11,731 nucleotides of DNA from Bacteroidales bacterium Bact_07 (GCA_001603415.1 LUYY01000038.1:1-11731), one strand, 5' to 3'; numbered from the stretch's first letter, positions 1-6,925 are shown. The notes: generated by a model from the sequence alone, not told the origin. Translations and numbers: made by a program.

Positions 1-129
1 AATGATTGATGGACGCATTCTGAAGGAAACGAAGCAAGATTTTTGTGGCAACCAAGGAATGGCATAACTATTCTTTCTTTTTATGAAATTTTAAAGTACC
101 AAATTCAATCTTGATAGCCCATAGAAGCA
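1..129. other. Left-edge region, possible 3' end of an unidentified gene
   Basis: No recognisable gene. On the plus strand only one frame is open from the edge; it ends in TAA at 65-67 and reads ...ILKETKQDFCGNQGMA, which I cannot assign. On the minus strand an ATG at 65-63 opens a frame that runs off the window without a stop. The symmetric terminator at 130-155 would suit a rightward gene ending here and converging on metG, which slightly favours the plus-strand reading. Bases 68-129 are AT-rich and show nothing else. Confidence 0.25.
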
Positions 130-155
130 AAAAAACCGCCAATTGGCGGTTTTTT
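130..155. terminator. Bidirectional intrinsic terminator after metG
   Basis: A perfect palindrome: an A-run followed by CCGCC, the loop AATT, then GGCGG followed by a T-run. The GC stem (136-140 with 145-149) is extended by A:T pairs, so either strand gives a hairpin followed by a U-tract. It lies 19 bases beyond the metG stop codon and should end metG transcription. By symmetry it could also end a rightward gene entering from the left edge. Confidence 0.85.
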
Positions 156-174
156 AATATCAATAAATGGGGGT

Positions 175-2208
175 CTATTTGACGGTTGACCCATTTGAAA
201 CCGAATCGGCAGGTATAACGAGTTGCAATTTGCCATCCACATCTTCGGCCATTAGTATCATACCATGCGACTCAATACCCCTTATTGTTCTAGGTTCAAG
301 GTTTGCCAAAACCACAACCTGTTTGCCAATCATCTGCTCCGGTGTAAAATACTCCGCAATGCCCGATACAATGGTACGAATATCGACTCCGGTATCAATT
401 TTTAGCTTTAACAGTTTTTGTGTTTTGGGTACCCTTTCTGCCTCCAGAACCTTGGCAATGCGGATATCCATTTTTGAGAACTCATCGTAGGAAACAGACC
501 CTTTCAAGGGAGTAACCTTAGCATTTGCCTTCTCGTTAGCCTCCTTTGCTTTACGCAGCTTTTCAAGCTGACGCTCAATGATATCGTCCTCAATCTTATC
601 GAACAAAAGCGAAGGCTCGTTTAGCTGATGCCCCGGTAACAGGATATTATCGCCACCGGCAAGGTTCCAGTCCTTTCCGCTAAGATTTACCATTGCCCTT
701 ATCCTTTCAGCGGTAAAGGGGAGAAAGGGTTCTAAAAGTATTCCGAGGTTTGCCGTAATTTGCATGGAGATATTCAGAATGGTTGCCACCTTTTTGGGGT
801 TTGACTTGAACACTTTCCAGGGTTCAGTATCGGCAAGGTATTTGTTTCCGAGGCGTGCCAGGTTCATGGCCTCCTTTAAGGCCTCGCGGAAACGAAATTC
901 ATCGAGGTTCTGCTCAATAGCCTGTTTTAACCTGGGTATTTCGGCCAATGTTTCACGGTCGTATTCATCAATATCAGCAATGGCAGGTACTTTTGAATCG
1001 AAATACTTCTGTGTAAGAACCATAGCACGATTTACAAAGTTACCCAGAATGGCAACCAACTCGCTATTGTTGCGGGTTTGGAAATCCTTCCAGGTAAAAT
1101 CGTTATCCTTGGTTTCGGGCATATTTGCAGTAAGTACATACCTTAATACATCCTGCTTGCCGGGAAACTCTTCCAAGTACTCGTGTAGCCAAACAGCCCA
1201 GTTGCGTGATGTTGAAATTTTATCGCCCTCAAGGTTAAGGAACTCATTGGCAGGTACGTTATCGGGCAGAATATAACTACCCTCGGCCTTAAGCATGGCC
1301 GGGAAAATAATGCAGTGAAAAACAATATTGTCCTTCCCAATAAAATGGATTAGCCGGGTTTCAGGGTCTTTCCAGTACTTTTCCCAGTTAGGTGTTAACT
1401 CCTTAGTGGCTGAGATATAGCCAATGGGAGCATCAAACCAAACATAGAGTACCTTACCGGTGGCACCCTCAACCGGAACCGGCACACCCCAGTCTAAATC
1501 GCGGCTAACGGCGCGGGGCTGTAACCCTTGATCGAGCCAACTCTTACACTGGCCATACACATTTGGCTTCCACTCCTTGTGTTCCTCCAAAATCCATTTC
1601 TCCAGCTCAGGCTGGAATTTATCGAGCGGGAGAAACCAGTGTTTTGTAGCCTTCATTACAGGCTTTGATCCGCTCAACATGGAGCGCGGATCCTTTAAAT
1701 CGGTTGGGCTGAGGCTTGTTCCGCACTTTTCACACTGATCGCCATATGCTCTATCGTTACCGCAATGGGGGCATGTGCCCATGATATACCTATCGGCAAG
1801 GAATTGGCCAACTTCCTCATCGTAGTATTGCTCGGTAGATTTTTCAATAAATACCCCTTTATCGTATAATTTTCGGAAAAACTCGCTGGCTGTTTCGTAA
1901 TGTACTTTTGAGGTGGTGCGGGAGTAGATATCGAAAGCAATACCAAACCGCTCAAAGGAATTCTTGATAATGGCGTTGTACTTATCAACAACTGCCTGAG
2001 GCGTGGTATTCTCCTGACGAGCCTTGATGGTAATGGGAACACCATGCTCATCGGAGCCACACACCGAGATAACCTCAGCCCCCTTTGCCCTAAGGTAGCG
2101 GGTAAAAATATCGGATGGAATGTAAACGCCGGCAAGGTGGCCTATATGAACAGGCCCATTTGCATAAGGCAAAGCCGATGTAATAAGGTAACGTTTAAAC
2201 GATTTCAT
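175..2208 (-). CDS. metG: Methionyl-tRNA synthetase
   Basis: Cytosolic class I aminoacyl-tRNA synthetase that charges tRNA-Met with methionine using ATP, for initiation and elongation. The 677-residue product begins with the Rossmann catalytic domain, with the HIGH signature at residues 21-24 and the KMSKS-type loop as KISTS at 330-334. The inserted knuckle carries four cysteines (146, 149, 159, 162) in two CxxC pairs, as in zinc-binding MetG forms. An anticodon-binding helical domain follows (about 370-540), then a charged linker and a C-terminal OB-fold tRNA-binding domain (about 575-677, around FSKMDIRIAKVLEAERVPKT). The length fits MetG proteins that carry this fused domain. The ATG start at 2208 places the HIGH motif at the usual distance. 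The gene is transcribed alone, divergent from ldcA, with its own promoter and terminator. All catalytic signatures are intact. Confidence 0.97.
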   Translation of the reverse strand: MKSFKRYLITSALPYANGPVHIGHLAGVYIPSDIFTRYLRAKGAEVISVCGSDEHGVPITIKARQENTTPQAVVDKYNAIIKNSFERFGIAFDIYSRTTSKVHYETASEFFRKLYDKGVFIEKSTEQYYDEEVGQFLADRYIMGTCPHCGNDRAYGDQCEKCGTSLSPTDLKDPRSMLSGSKPVMKATKHWFLPLDKFQPELEKWILEEHKEWKPNVYGQCKSWLDQGLQPRAVSRDLDWGVPVPVEGATGKVLYVWFDAPIGYISATKELTPNWEKYWKDPETRLIHFIGKDNIVFHCIIFPAMLKAEGSYILPDNVPANEFLNLEGDKISTSRNWAVWLHEYLEEFPGKQDVLRYVLTANMPETKDNDFTWKDFQTRNNSELVAILGNFVNRAMVLTQKYFDSKVPAIADIDEYDRETLAEIPRLKQAIEQNLDEFRFREALKEAMNLARLGNKYLADTEPWKVFKSNPKKVATILNISMQITANLGILLEPFLPFTAERIRAMVNLSGKDWNLAGGDNILLPGHQLNEPSLLFDKIEDDIIERQLEKLRKAKEANEKANAKVTPLKGSVSYDEFSKMDIRIAKVLEAERVPKTQKLLKLKIDTGVDIRTIVSGIAEYFTPEQMIGKQVVVLANLEPRTIRGIESHGMILMAEDVDGKLQLVIPADSVSNGSTVK

Positions 2209-2263
2209 CTATTTATAAATTAAAAGAATGGCTACAAGCTAAATATTAACTTTTTTGTAGGCA

Positions 2264-2298
2264 CAAATCTAATTGATTTTATTTAAAGAACCGACAAG
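2264..2298 (-). promoter_or_regulatory. Probable metG promoter (Bacteroidetes type)
   Basis: On the minus strand TAGATTTG (2271-2264) matches the Bacteroidetes -7 consensus TAnnTTTG exactly. CTTG at 2298-2295, a possible -33 element, lies 23 bases upstream, at the long end of usual spacing. Transcription would begin near 2258, leaving a leader of about 50 bases before the metG ATG. I see no riboswitch or attenuator fold in that leader. Confidence 0.5.
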
Positions 2299-2360
2299 TA
2301 ATTCGAGCTGAATTAGGAAACCAAAACCATGTAAATGAAAATAATTTCAAAAAAATAATC

Positions 2361-2368
2361 TAACTTTA
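2361..2368 (+). promoter_or_regulatory. Possible -7 element for ldcA
   Basis: TAACTTTA matches TAnnTTTG at all but the last fixed base. It lies 23 bases before the ldcA ATG, so the leader would be very short. No convincing -33 element is visible, and there is no Shine-Dalgarno sequence before the start. The rest of the 183-base metG/ldcA spacer is AT-rich and holds nothing else I recognise. Confidence 0.3.
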
Positions 2369-2391
2369 AAGTCCATTTTCAAAGCTGGTGC

Positions 2392-3315
2392 ATGGAAAAC
2401 ATAACTCCTCCATACTTACAACCTGGTGATACAATTGGCATTGTAGCCCCTGCCCGATATATATCGCGCCAGGAGTTACAGCCGGCCATTCGCTTTTTAA
2501 CATCGCAGGGATTTTTGGTTAAAACGGCTCCCCACCTATTCTCCAAGCACTACCAGTTTGCTGGCACCGATGGCGAAAGGGCTCAAGACCTGATGGAAAT
2601 GATTGATGACCCTCAGGTTAAAGCAATACTTTGTGCACGCGGTGGTTACGGAACAATAAGGATTCTGGATTTACTTAACCTCCGCAAGCTACAGCAGAAT
2701 CCCAAATGGATAATTGGTTATAGCGATATTACAGCTCTGCACAGCCTTATTAGCGGGTGGTTTGGCATTGAAACGATGCATGCTACCATGCCCATCAATT
2801 TCCCCGATTCGGTTCAAGGAAACCAATCGACTTTGGCCCTGATTAGCGCCTTGAAAGGCGAATCGCTTTACTACGATATAAAGCCTCATCCCTTAAACCT
2901 CCCCGGCCATGCCACTGGTGTTCTAATTGGCGGAAACCTCTCCATTCTCTCAACACTCAGCGGTACAACCAGCGATATGTCTTATAGTGGTCGCATACTG
3001 TTCATTGAGGATGTTGATGAGTACCTCTACCATATTGACCGCATGATAATGCAGCTAAAACGCTCGGGTAAACTTAAAGCCATAGCAGGACTTATTGTAG
3101 GGCACTTTTCCGACATGAAGGATAATATCGAACCTTTTGGCTCCGACGCCTACGAGATTATTTACAGTGCAGTAAAAGAATACCGTATCCCCGTTTGCTT
3201 TGGTTTCCCTGCCGGACACTCCGAACCAAACCTTCCATTAATTATCGGTAGAACCGTTGAGATTAAGGTAACCGACGAGGGTGCTAAAGTAGCTTTTTAC
3301 AAGAATTTAACTTGA
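2392..3315 (+). CDS. ldcA: LD-carboxypeptidase (peptidase family S66)
   Basis: Serine peptidase that removes the terminal D-Ala from murein tetrapeptides between the L-centre of the third residue and D-Ala, a cytosolic step in peptidoglycan recycling. The 307-residue protein has the family architecture: an N-terminal Rossmann-like half (PGDTIGIVAPA at 11-21, CARGGYG at 81-87) and a C-terminal half. The expected S66 triad is visible: Ser111 in GYSD, Glu206 in FIEDVDE, and His276 in GHSEPNLPL. There is no signal peptide, which agrees with a cytosolic recycling role. Length is normal for the family. The gene is divergent from metG, and its last 9 bases overlap the end of the convergent DUF4412-like gene, so no terminator fits between them. 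S66 also includes microcin-immunity (MccF-like) proteins, but the genomic setting and intact motifs favour LdcA. Confidence 0.92.
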   Translation: MENITPPYLQPGDTIGIVAPARYISRQELQPAIRFLTSQGFLVKTAPHLFSKHYQFAGTDGERAQDLMEMIDDPQVKAILCARGGYGTIRILDLLNLRKLQQNPKWIIGYSDITALHSLISGWFGIETMHATMPINFPDSVQGNQSTLALISALKGESLYYDIKPHPLNLPGHATGVLIGGNLSILSTLSGTTSDMSYSGRILFIEDVDEYLYHIDRMIMQLKRSGKLKAIAGLIVGHFSDMKDNIEPFGSDAYEIIYSAVKEYRIPVCFGFPAGHSEPNLPLIIGRTVEIKVTDEGAKVAFYKNLT

Positions 3316-3969
3316 TATAAGTTCACTAAAACCCGATGGGATAGCAAATAGGCTTTGCGAGACTTGCATGGGTTTTACATTTACTACCCGAATACAACTC
3401 CTCACTTTACGGAACCGGGTCCTGTCAACAACCATCAATGGCATAACCCCATCGGCATGGGGCATACTTACCATTTCCTCGATTGCCGAACCCGAATTGG
3501 CTAAAGCCCTAAAAAGTTTTGAAACAAAATCGTATTGTATAGGGGTTACCCAGTATGTAGTTTCGGTTTGACTCGTTGGATTTTTGACCCTCCACTGGTA
3601 ACACCTATTACCATCGATGTCAATATAATTCTCTGATTTGATAATTTCCACATTCGATACCATTAAGGAATTATCAACCTTGACTTTTGAATACATCCTC
3701 CTGCTGAACGACACTAAGAATGTGTACCCCTGAGCCACATTGGCAAAGTACGACCTAATAAGCTTATTCCCTTTATCAAACTCGTTTACACGGATATAAT
3801 CGCCCTTAATGTAAACCTCTACAAGAATGGTATCGTAAGCGCCCTCGCGAATAATATTGACTTTACCCTCAAAACCTCCTACCTTTGGGTAAGCGTTTGG
3901 GTTAAATAGCCCTAAAAATATAGCTATGATGCAAACTAAACGCAAGGCAAAAAGAATTAAGTAACACAA
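3307..3969 (-). CDS. Exported DUF4412/LolA-like protein of unknown function
   Basis: A protein of up to 220 residues whose N-terminus is strongly hydrophobic and reads as a signal peptide ending near NPNAYP (about residue 28), so it is probably periplasmic. The mature part is beta-rich, starting FEGKV and alternating strands through IKGDYIRVNEF, YWVTPIQYDF and MPLMVVDRTRFRKV, and ends SLFAIPSGFSEL. That layout and the C-terminal S-L-F-x-I-P-x-G-[FY] signature resemble the DUF4412 / LolA-like lipoprotein-carrier fold of Bacteroidota; this is recognition by pattern, not a search. Only non-ATG starts exist: TTG at 3969, or TTG at 3945, which gives a neater signal peptide beginning MRLVCIIAIFLG. 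The upstream inverted repeat runs into the longer version, which slightly favours 3945. The gene is convergent with ldcA (9-base overlap) and divergent from yraN. A role in binding lipid or lipoprotein is possible but unproven. Confidence 0.6.
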   Translation of the reverse strand: MCYLILFALRLVCIIAIFLGLFNPNAYPKVGGFEGKVNIIREGAYDTILVEVYIKGDYIRVNEFDKGNKLIRSYFANVAQGYTFLVSFSRRMYSKVKVDNSLMVSNVEIIKSENYIDIDGNRCYQWRVKNPTSQTETTYWVTPIQYDFVSKLFRALANSGSAIEEMVSMPHADGVMPLMVVDRTRFRKVRSCIRVVNVKPMQVSQSLFAIPSGFSELISS

Positions 3970-3999
3970 TTTATATCGATATTTAATAAAATTTGTTAC
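3961..3999. repeat. Imperfect inverted repeat in the divergent DUF4412/yraN spacer
   Basis: Arms GTAACACAATTTAT (3961-3974) and ATAAAATTTGTTAC (3986-3999) pair at 12 of 14 positions around an 11-base centre. An overlapping perfect palindrome, ATATCGATAT, lies at 3973-3982. Each arm reads outward into a sequence resembling a degraded TAnnTTTG -7 element (TAAAATTTG toward yraN, TATAAATTG toward the other gene). It could be a pair of symmetric promoters or a shared operator. Base pairing is seen; function is inferred. Confidence 0.4.
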
Positions 4000-4004
4000 A
4001 CGGA

Positions 4005-4382
4005 ATGGTAGAAAAAAATAGTATCAATCACGATTTAGGCAGTAAAGGCGAAGAAGTTGCAGCAAACTACCTGGCTGCAAAGGGTTATAAGATTTTACAC
4101 AGAAATTGGCACTACGGCCATAAGGAACTCGATTTGGTGGCTAAATACAACGATACTATTGTAGTGGTAGAGGTCAAAACCCGAAGCAGCCTTTACTGGG
4201 AAGAGCCAAAGGAATCGGTTAGGCGGAAGAAACAAAAACTAATTGTGGAGGCGGCGGATGCGTATGTGCAACAATATAACCTTGACTGTGATGTTCGGTT
4301 CGATATCATTTCAATTGTGATTAACCAAGGACTACCCCCTGAAATTGAGCACATTGAGGATGCATTTTACCCAACCCTATAA
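4005..4382 (+). CDS. yraN: YraN family protein (UPF0102, PD-(D/E)XK nuclease-like)
   Basis: A 125-residue cytosolic protein with the compact YraN/UPF0102 layout. The N-terminal helix carries GSKGEEVAANYLAAKGY (residues 12-28, conserved Glu17). It is followed by the core ELDLVA (41-46, Asp43) and VVVEVKTR (53-60, Glu56 and Lys58), which together give the E...D...ExK constellation of the PD-(D/E)XK nuclease superfamily. The family is predicted to act on DNA or RNA, but its physiological role is not well established. I chose the ATG at 4005; a TTG at 3993 adds only MLHG, lies inside the inverted repeat and adds no conserved residues. The gene is divergent from the DUF4412-like gene and 91 bases upstream of the yjbR-like gene, on the same strand. 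No sequence defect is visible. Confidence 0.9.
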   Translation: MVEKNSINHDLGSKGEEVAANYLAAKGYKILHRNWHYGHKELDLVAKYNDTIVVVEVKTRSSLYWEEPKESVRRKKQKLIVEAADAYVQQYNLDCDVRFDIISIVINQGLPPEIEHIEDAFYPTL

Positions 4383-4411
4383 ACTGTTTGTTGAACCGTA
4401 AATATTAGCTT

Positions 4412-4447
4412 TTTGTTATTGACCAAAATTTGAACTTGTTAAGTTTA
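4412..4447 (+). promoter_or_regulatory. Possible promoter for the yjbR-like gene
   Basis: TAAGTTTA at 4440-4447 matches TAnnTTTG at all but the last fixed base. A TTG at 4419-4421 lies 18 bases upstream, and TTTG at 4412-4415 lies further out, as -33 candidates. The 91-base spacer after yraN has no clear terminator, so readthrough from yraN is also possible. Confidence 0.25.
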
Positions 4448-4473
4448 TCAGCATACAAATCAACAATTAGCAG

Positions 4474-4818
4474 ATGAATATTGAAATAATAAGAGAGCAT
4501 TGCATTGCAAAGCCAGATGTTACCGAGAGTTTTCCATTCGACGACGATACACTGGTTTTTAAGGTGAACGGAAAAATTTTTGCCATGGTGAACCTTAACG
4601 GCGGTATTCAGCTTAACCTCAAATGTGACCCTGAATTAGCCATAGAATTGCGCGAAAAATACCAGGCAGTTCAACCTGGCTACCATATGAACAAACGCCA
4701 CTGGAACACGGTTAACATAGATGGTTCAATACCCGATAAATTAATTCTGGAATGGATTGATCATTCCTACGAACTTGTTAACTCCAAAAAAGGGAAACGG
4801 CCAGCAATAGCAAAATGA
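4474..4818 (+). CDS. MmcQ/YjbR family DNA-binding-like protein
   Basis: A 114-residue cytosolic protein of the MmcQ/YjbR family, whose members have a CyaY-like alpha/beta fold and are often annotated as DNA-binding without firm functional proof. Diagnostic stretches are ESFPFDDDTLVFKVNGKIFA (residues 18-37), LNLKCDPE (47-54) and PGYHMNKRHWNTV (68-80). The last is the conserved segment in which H, N and W recur across the family. It ends in a short basic tail. Length is typical and nothing is missing. It follows yraN on the same strand after 91 bases and precedes the secreted 280-residue protein by 113. The neighbours do not suggest a specific job. Confidence 0.88.
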   Translation: MNIEIIREHCIAKPDVTESFPFDDDTLVFKVNGKIFAMVNLNGGIQLNLKCDPELAIELREKYQAVQPGYHMNKRHWNTVNIDGSIPDKLILEWIDHSYELVNSKKGKRPAIAK

Positions 4819-4842
4819 AAGGTATAACCTAAAAATAATACT

Positions 4843-4873
4843 CCTATTATCGCCAAAAGCTATAACTAATAGG
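4843..4873. repeat. Short inverted repeat upstream of the 280-residue protein gene
   Basis: CCTATTA (4843-4849) and TAATAGG (4867-4873) are perfect 7-base arms around a 17-base loop. They lie 10 bases upstream of the -7 element at 4884-4891, where a regulator or an upstream promoter element could sit. No T-run follows, so it is not an intrinsic terminator for the yjbR-like gene. It could be chance in AT-rich DNA. Confidence 0.25.
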
Positions 4874-4883
4874 TTGAAAAATG

Positions 4884-4891
4884 TAACTTTG
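4884..4891 (+). promoter_or_regulatory. -7 promoter element for the 280-residue protein gene
   Basis: TAACTTTG is an exact match to the Bacteroidetes -7 consensus TAnnTTTG, 40 bases before the ATG at 4932, implying a leader of roughly 35 bases. No good -33 TTTG lies at the usual distance. The leader is A-rich and has no Shine-Dalgarno sequence. Confidence 0.45.
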
Positions 4892-4931
4892 GTATATTAT
4901 TTGAAAATAAAAAACTAAAAAATTGTAAGCC

Positions 4932-5774
4932 ATGAAACCAGTAGTTCAACTTTTAGCAATCCTGATGCTTGCCATATCGGTAAACTTACAGGCACAGGAA
5001 TCGTTCATTGTTACCCGCATAAATGGCAAGGTAACCAATAACAAGACAGGTACTGAACTTAAAGCCGGCGATGTTCTGCAGCCCTCCGACAGGGTTACAT
5101 TCGACTCGTTCGACTCATATGTTATTTCCATAGGGCAAAACATGGGACGATACATGATTAAACTGCATGAGCCACCTGCTCCTGAAACCATTCAGCTATC
5201 AGCTTTGGTTAAGGATATTGCTGTTCCCACCAAAAGGCGCAGCCTAATGTCGGAACGCTATCGCCCCGACGAGACCGCTGTTAGCGATCTCCGTTCATAC
5301 TTTGGTAACGATAAGTTCACAGTATTAGGCGATAAAGTTGATATTCCAGTTAATCCGCAGGCATACACTATTGACGAGAACAAGTTCATTGTATTCTACT
5401 ATAGGGTTAATAATAATCCGGTTTCAAAAAAGTTAGGTTATGAAAACTCAACCCTTTTCATTGAGCGCGATAAGCTGGTAAATACAAATGCCGGCGTAAT
5501 AACTCAAAACGAGATTCCATCGGTAGCAGTTTACTTGTACGAGAAGAATACCAAAACCAGCGAGGAAATTACCAAGTTTAATCTGGCTTTTGTTGACAAG
5601 GAAACTGTTACCAACGAGTTTATGACCATTATTCCTATACTGGTAAAACAAAAAATGGGCAAGGACGATATCAAGAAGTATTTGATTGAATATTTCTACG
5701 ATTTTTACGGTGCCACCGACTCAAAGTCGATAAAAACTTTTGTTGACGAACTGGTTGATAAGGCTATCAAATGA
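4932..5774 (+). CDS. Secreted protein of unknown function with FecR-like N-terminal segment
   Basis: I do not recognise a named family for the whole 280-residue protein. It has a clear Sec signal peptide with a hydrophobic core (LLAILMLAISV, residues 7-17) and a likely signal peptidase I site after LQA (A21|Q22); there is no lipobox, so it is probably periplasmic. The mature N-terminus (about 24-80) reads as a small beta domain, VTRINGKV...GTELKAGDVLQPSDRVTFDS, like the FecR-type pattern in which K-x-G-D-x-[IL] is followed by a strand. The middle (about 125-225) is beta-rich (IVFYYRVN, SVAVYLYEKN, KFNLAFVDKE). The last 50 residues look alpha-helical and charged (DDIKKYLIEYFYDFYGATDS...). It has an exact -7 promoter element upstream and a strong terminator downstream, so it may be transcribed on its own. 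No cysteine is present in the mature chain and no catalytic motif is visible, which suggests a binding or structural role. Confidence 0.75.
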   Translation: MKPVVQLLAILMLAISVNLQAQESFIVTRINGKVTNNKTGTELKAGDVLQPSDRVTFDSFDSYVISIGQNMGRYMIKLHEPPAPETIQLSALVKDIAVPTKRRSLMSERYRPDETAVSDLRSYFGNDKFTVLGDKVDIPVNPQAYTIDENKFIVFYYRVNNNPVSKKLGYENSTLFIERDKLVNTNAGVITQNEIPSVAVYLYEKNTKTSEEITKFNLAFVDKETVTNEFMTIIPILVKQKMGKDDIKKYLIEYFYDFYGATDSKSIKTFVDELVDKAIK

Positions 5775-5790
5775 AAATCCTTCACACAGC

Positions 5791-5819
5791 AAAGGGGTGC
5801 TTTTAGCACCCCTTTTTTT
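5791..5819 (+). terminator. Strong intrinsic terminator
   Basis: A 10-base-pair stem, AAAGGGGTGC (5791-5800) with GCACCCCTTT (5806-5815), has a 5-base loop and a run of seven Ts from 5813 to 5819. It lies 16 bases after the stop of the 280-residue protein gene. Read on the minus strand the hairpin is the same but is followed by only three Ts, so it may end the convergent envelope cluster less efficiently. No separate minus-strand terminator is visible between 5820 and 5862. Confidence 0.9.
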
Positions 5820-5862
5820 GTAGCCAAAATCAAAAGCGTTCTGTAAAATATGTGGCGTTTTT

Positions 5863-6858
5863 TTACTTTTTGATGATCTCCATGGTATAAAGTAAAGCTT
5901 CTACCTGTCGGAGGTAATTGCGTTTCTCTTTAGATGGCGCATAAACATAAGCCTCAGCAACTATAACTCTTTGGCGTTCTTCATCAACAGTAATATGACT
6001 GATGAAAGGGCCACCCATGGGATGTTTATATACATCCCATAAACCACGCATAACCCCGTAGTAACGGTTCTTGTACATCATATCAGTGAGTTGGGGAACA
6101 ATAAAACTGCTGGTAGTCATATAGGATCCCTTTGTGGGGCCACCAATGGTTTTTACAAACTCGTTGCGTTTCTTTAAAAGGTAATCGACCGTGAAGGTGT
6201 TTCTTTCGGTGTATGGGAATGTGTAAAGGATAACGCCTTGGCTGGTAAGAGGTGTTTCATACGATATCCACGCTATAGTATCGTGGTCAAAGTTTAACCG
6301 GTAACCTTTGGGGAAATACATTGATACACCATACTTCTTTTCAAGCGTTTCCCTTATGGGCTTTTCCTCGTAGGTAATTGCATTTTGTATAACCCTATCG
6401 CGTTCAGCCTGCTCAAAAATGTTTACAATATTATTACGCTCCTTTAAAAGCAACTCCTGAATAGACTGGTAACTTGGACCTGAAATGTACAAAATGGTTT
6501 GAGGCGCAGCCCAAACGTCTCTTTTCAACGACATCTTTGCCTCCTTGGCGCCTTTAACCACATCGTTGAAAATGATATTGCGATGCGACTTAAAAATATC
6601 GGTAAAAGCCTCGGGAGGTATCATTATCATATCGAAACGTGGCTCTCTTTGGGGCAGGTATGGGACATCCTCCGTTAAAATATTGCTGTAGCAATGGCCG
6701 ATAGAATCGTTATGGAGTGCCTTAGGCAGGACAACAACCAGTTCATGGGCATTCCCTGTTACATTGGGCAACAACGAACGTTCACCTTGACTTCCCTTTT
6801 TGCACGAATGGTTTATTACAACTACAGCTGCCAGTAGAACTATTATCTTATTTTTCAT
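5863..6858 (-). CDS. DUF4837 family lipoprotein
   Basis: A 331-residue protein matching the DUF4837 family of Bacteroidota, whose function is unknown. Family-like features are an early strand HELVVVLP (38-45), the stretch VPYLPQREPRFDMIMIPPEAF (65-85), then HRNIIFNDV (92-100). The C-terminal half is rich in aromatic residues (MMYKNRYYGVMRGLWDV; GPFISHITVDEERQRVIVAEAYVYAP). The N-terminus MKNKIIVLLAAVVVINHSC is a lipoprotein-type signal with Cys19 as the likely lipidated residue. The lipobox NHS-C is unusual, because a hydrophobic residue is normal at -3, although Bacteroidota are permissive here. It follows the transglycosylase gene after 67 bases and is the last gene of the envelope cluster, so a role at the cell envelope is likely by context only. 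The stop lies close to the convergent terminator. Confidence 0.85.
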   Translation of the reverse strand: MKNKIIVLLAAVVVINHSCKKGSQGERSLLPNVTGNAHELVVVLPKALHNDSIGHCYSNILTEDVPYLPQREPRFDMIMIPPEAFTDIFKSHRNIIFNDVVKGAKEAKMSLKRDVWAAPQTILYISGPSYQSIQELLLKERNNIVNIFEQAERDRVIQNAITYEEKPIRETLEKKYGVSMYFPKGYRLNFDHDTIAWISYETPLTSQGVILYTFPYTERNTFTVDYLLKKRNEFVKTIGGPTKGSYMTTSSFIVPQLTDMMYKNRYYGVMRGLWDVYKHPMGGPFISHITVDEERQRVIVAEAYVYAPSKEKRNYLRQVEALLYTMEIIKK

Positions 6859-6925
6859 GATCTTAAATATTAGGTTTCAACTTTAACGCTTAATAATGAT
6901 ATTTATTGCAATGCGCCAACCTTAA

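Noticed and set aside
764..1276. A 170-codon plus-strand open frame opposite metG
   Set aside because: It lies entirely inside metG on the opposite strand and its product has no family-like pattern; it is a shadow of the metG coding sequence.
1695..2135. A 146-codon minus-strand open frame within metG
   Set aside because: It is in another frame of the same strand, overlaps the zinc knuckle and HIGH-side coding region, and is rich in Pro, Ser and Arg as expected from out-of-frame reading.
2209..2258. Possible T-box or riboswitch leader for metG
   Set aside because: The predicted leader is only about 50 bases and shows no specifier stem, antiterminator or terminator hairpin; T-box control is also not typical of Bacteroidota.
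3993..4004. TTG start for yraN, four codons upstream of the ATG
   Set aside because: The ATG at 4005 gives the normal family N-terminus, while the TTG lies inside the inverted repeat and adds no conserved residues.
3993..4818. A defence or DNA-modification system formed by YraN and the YjbR-like protein
   Set aside because: Both are widespread, usually chromosomal families; there is no methyltransferase, helicase, toxin or mobile element nearby and no compositional shift, so the pairing gives no evidence of defence.
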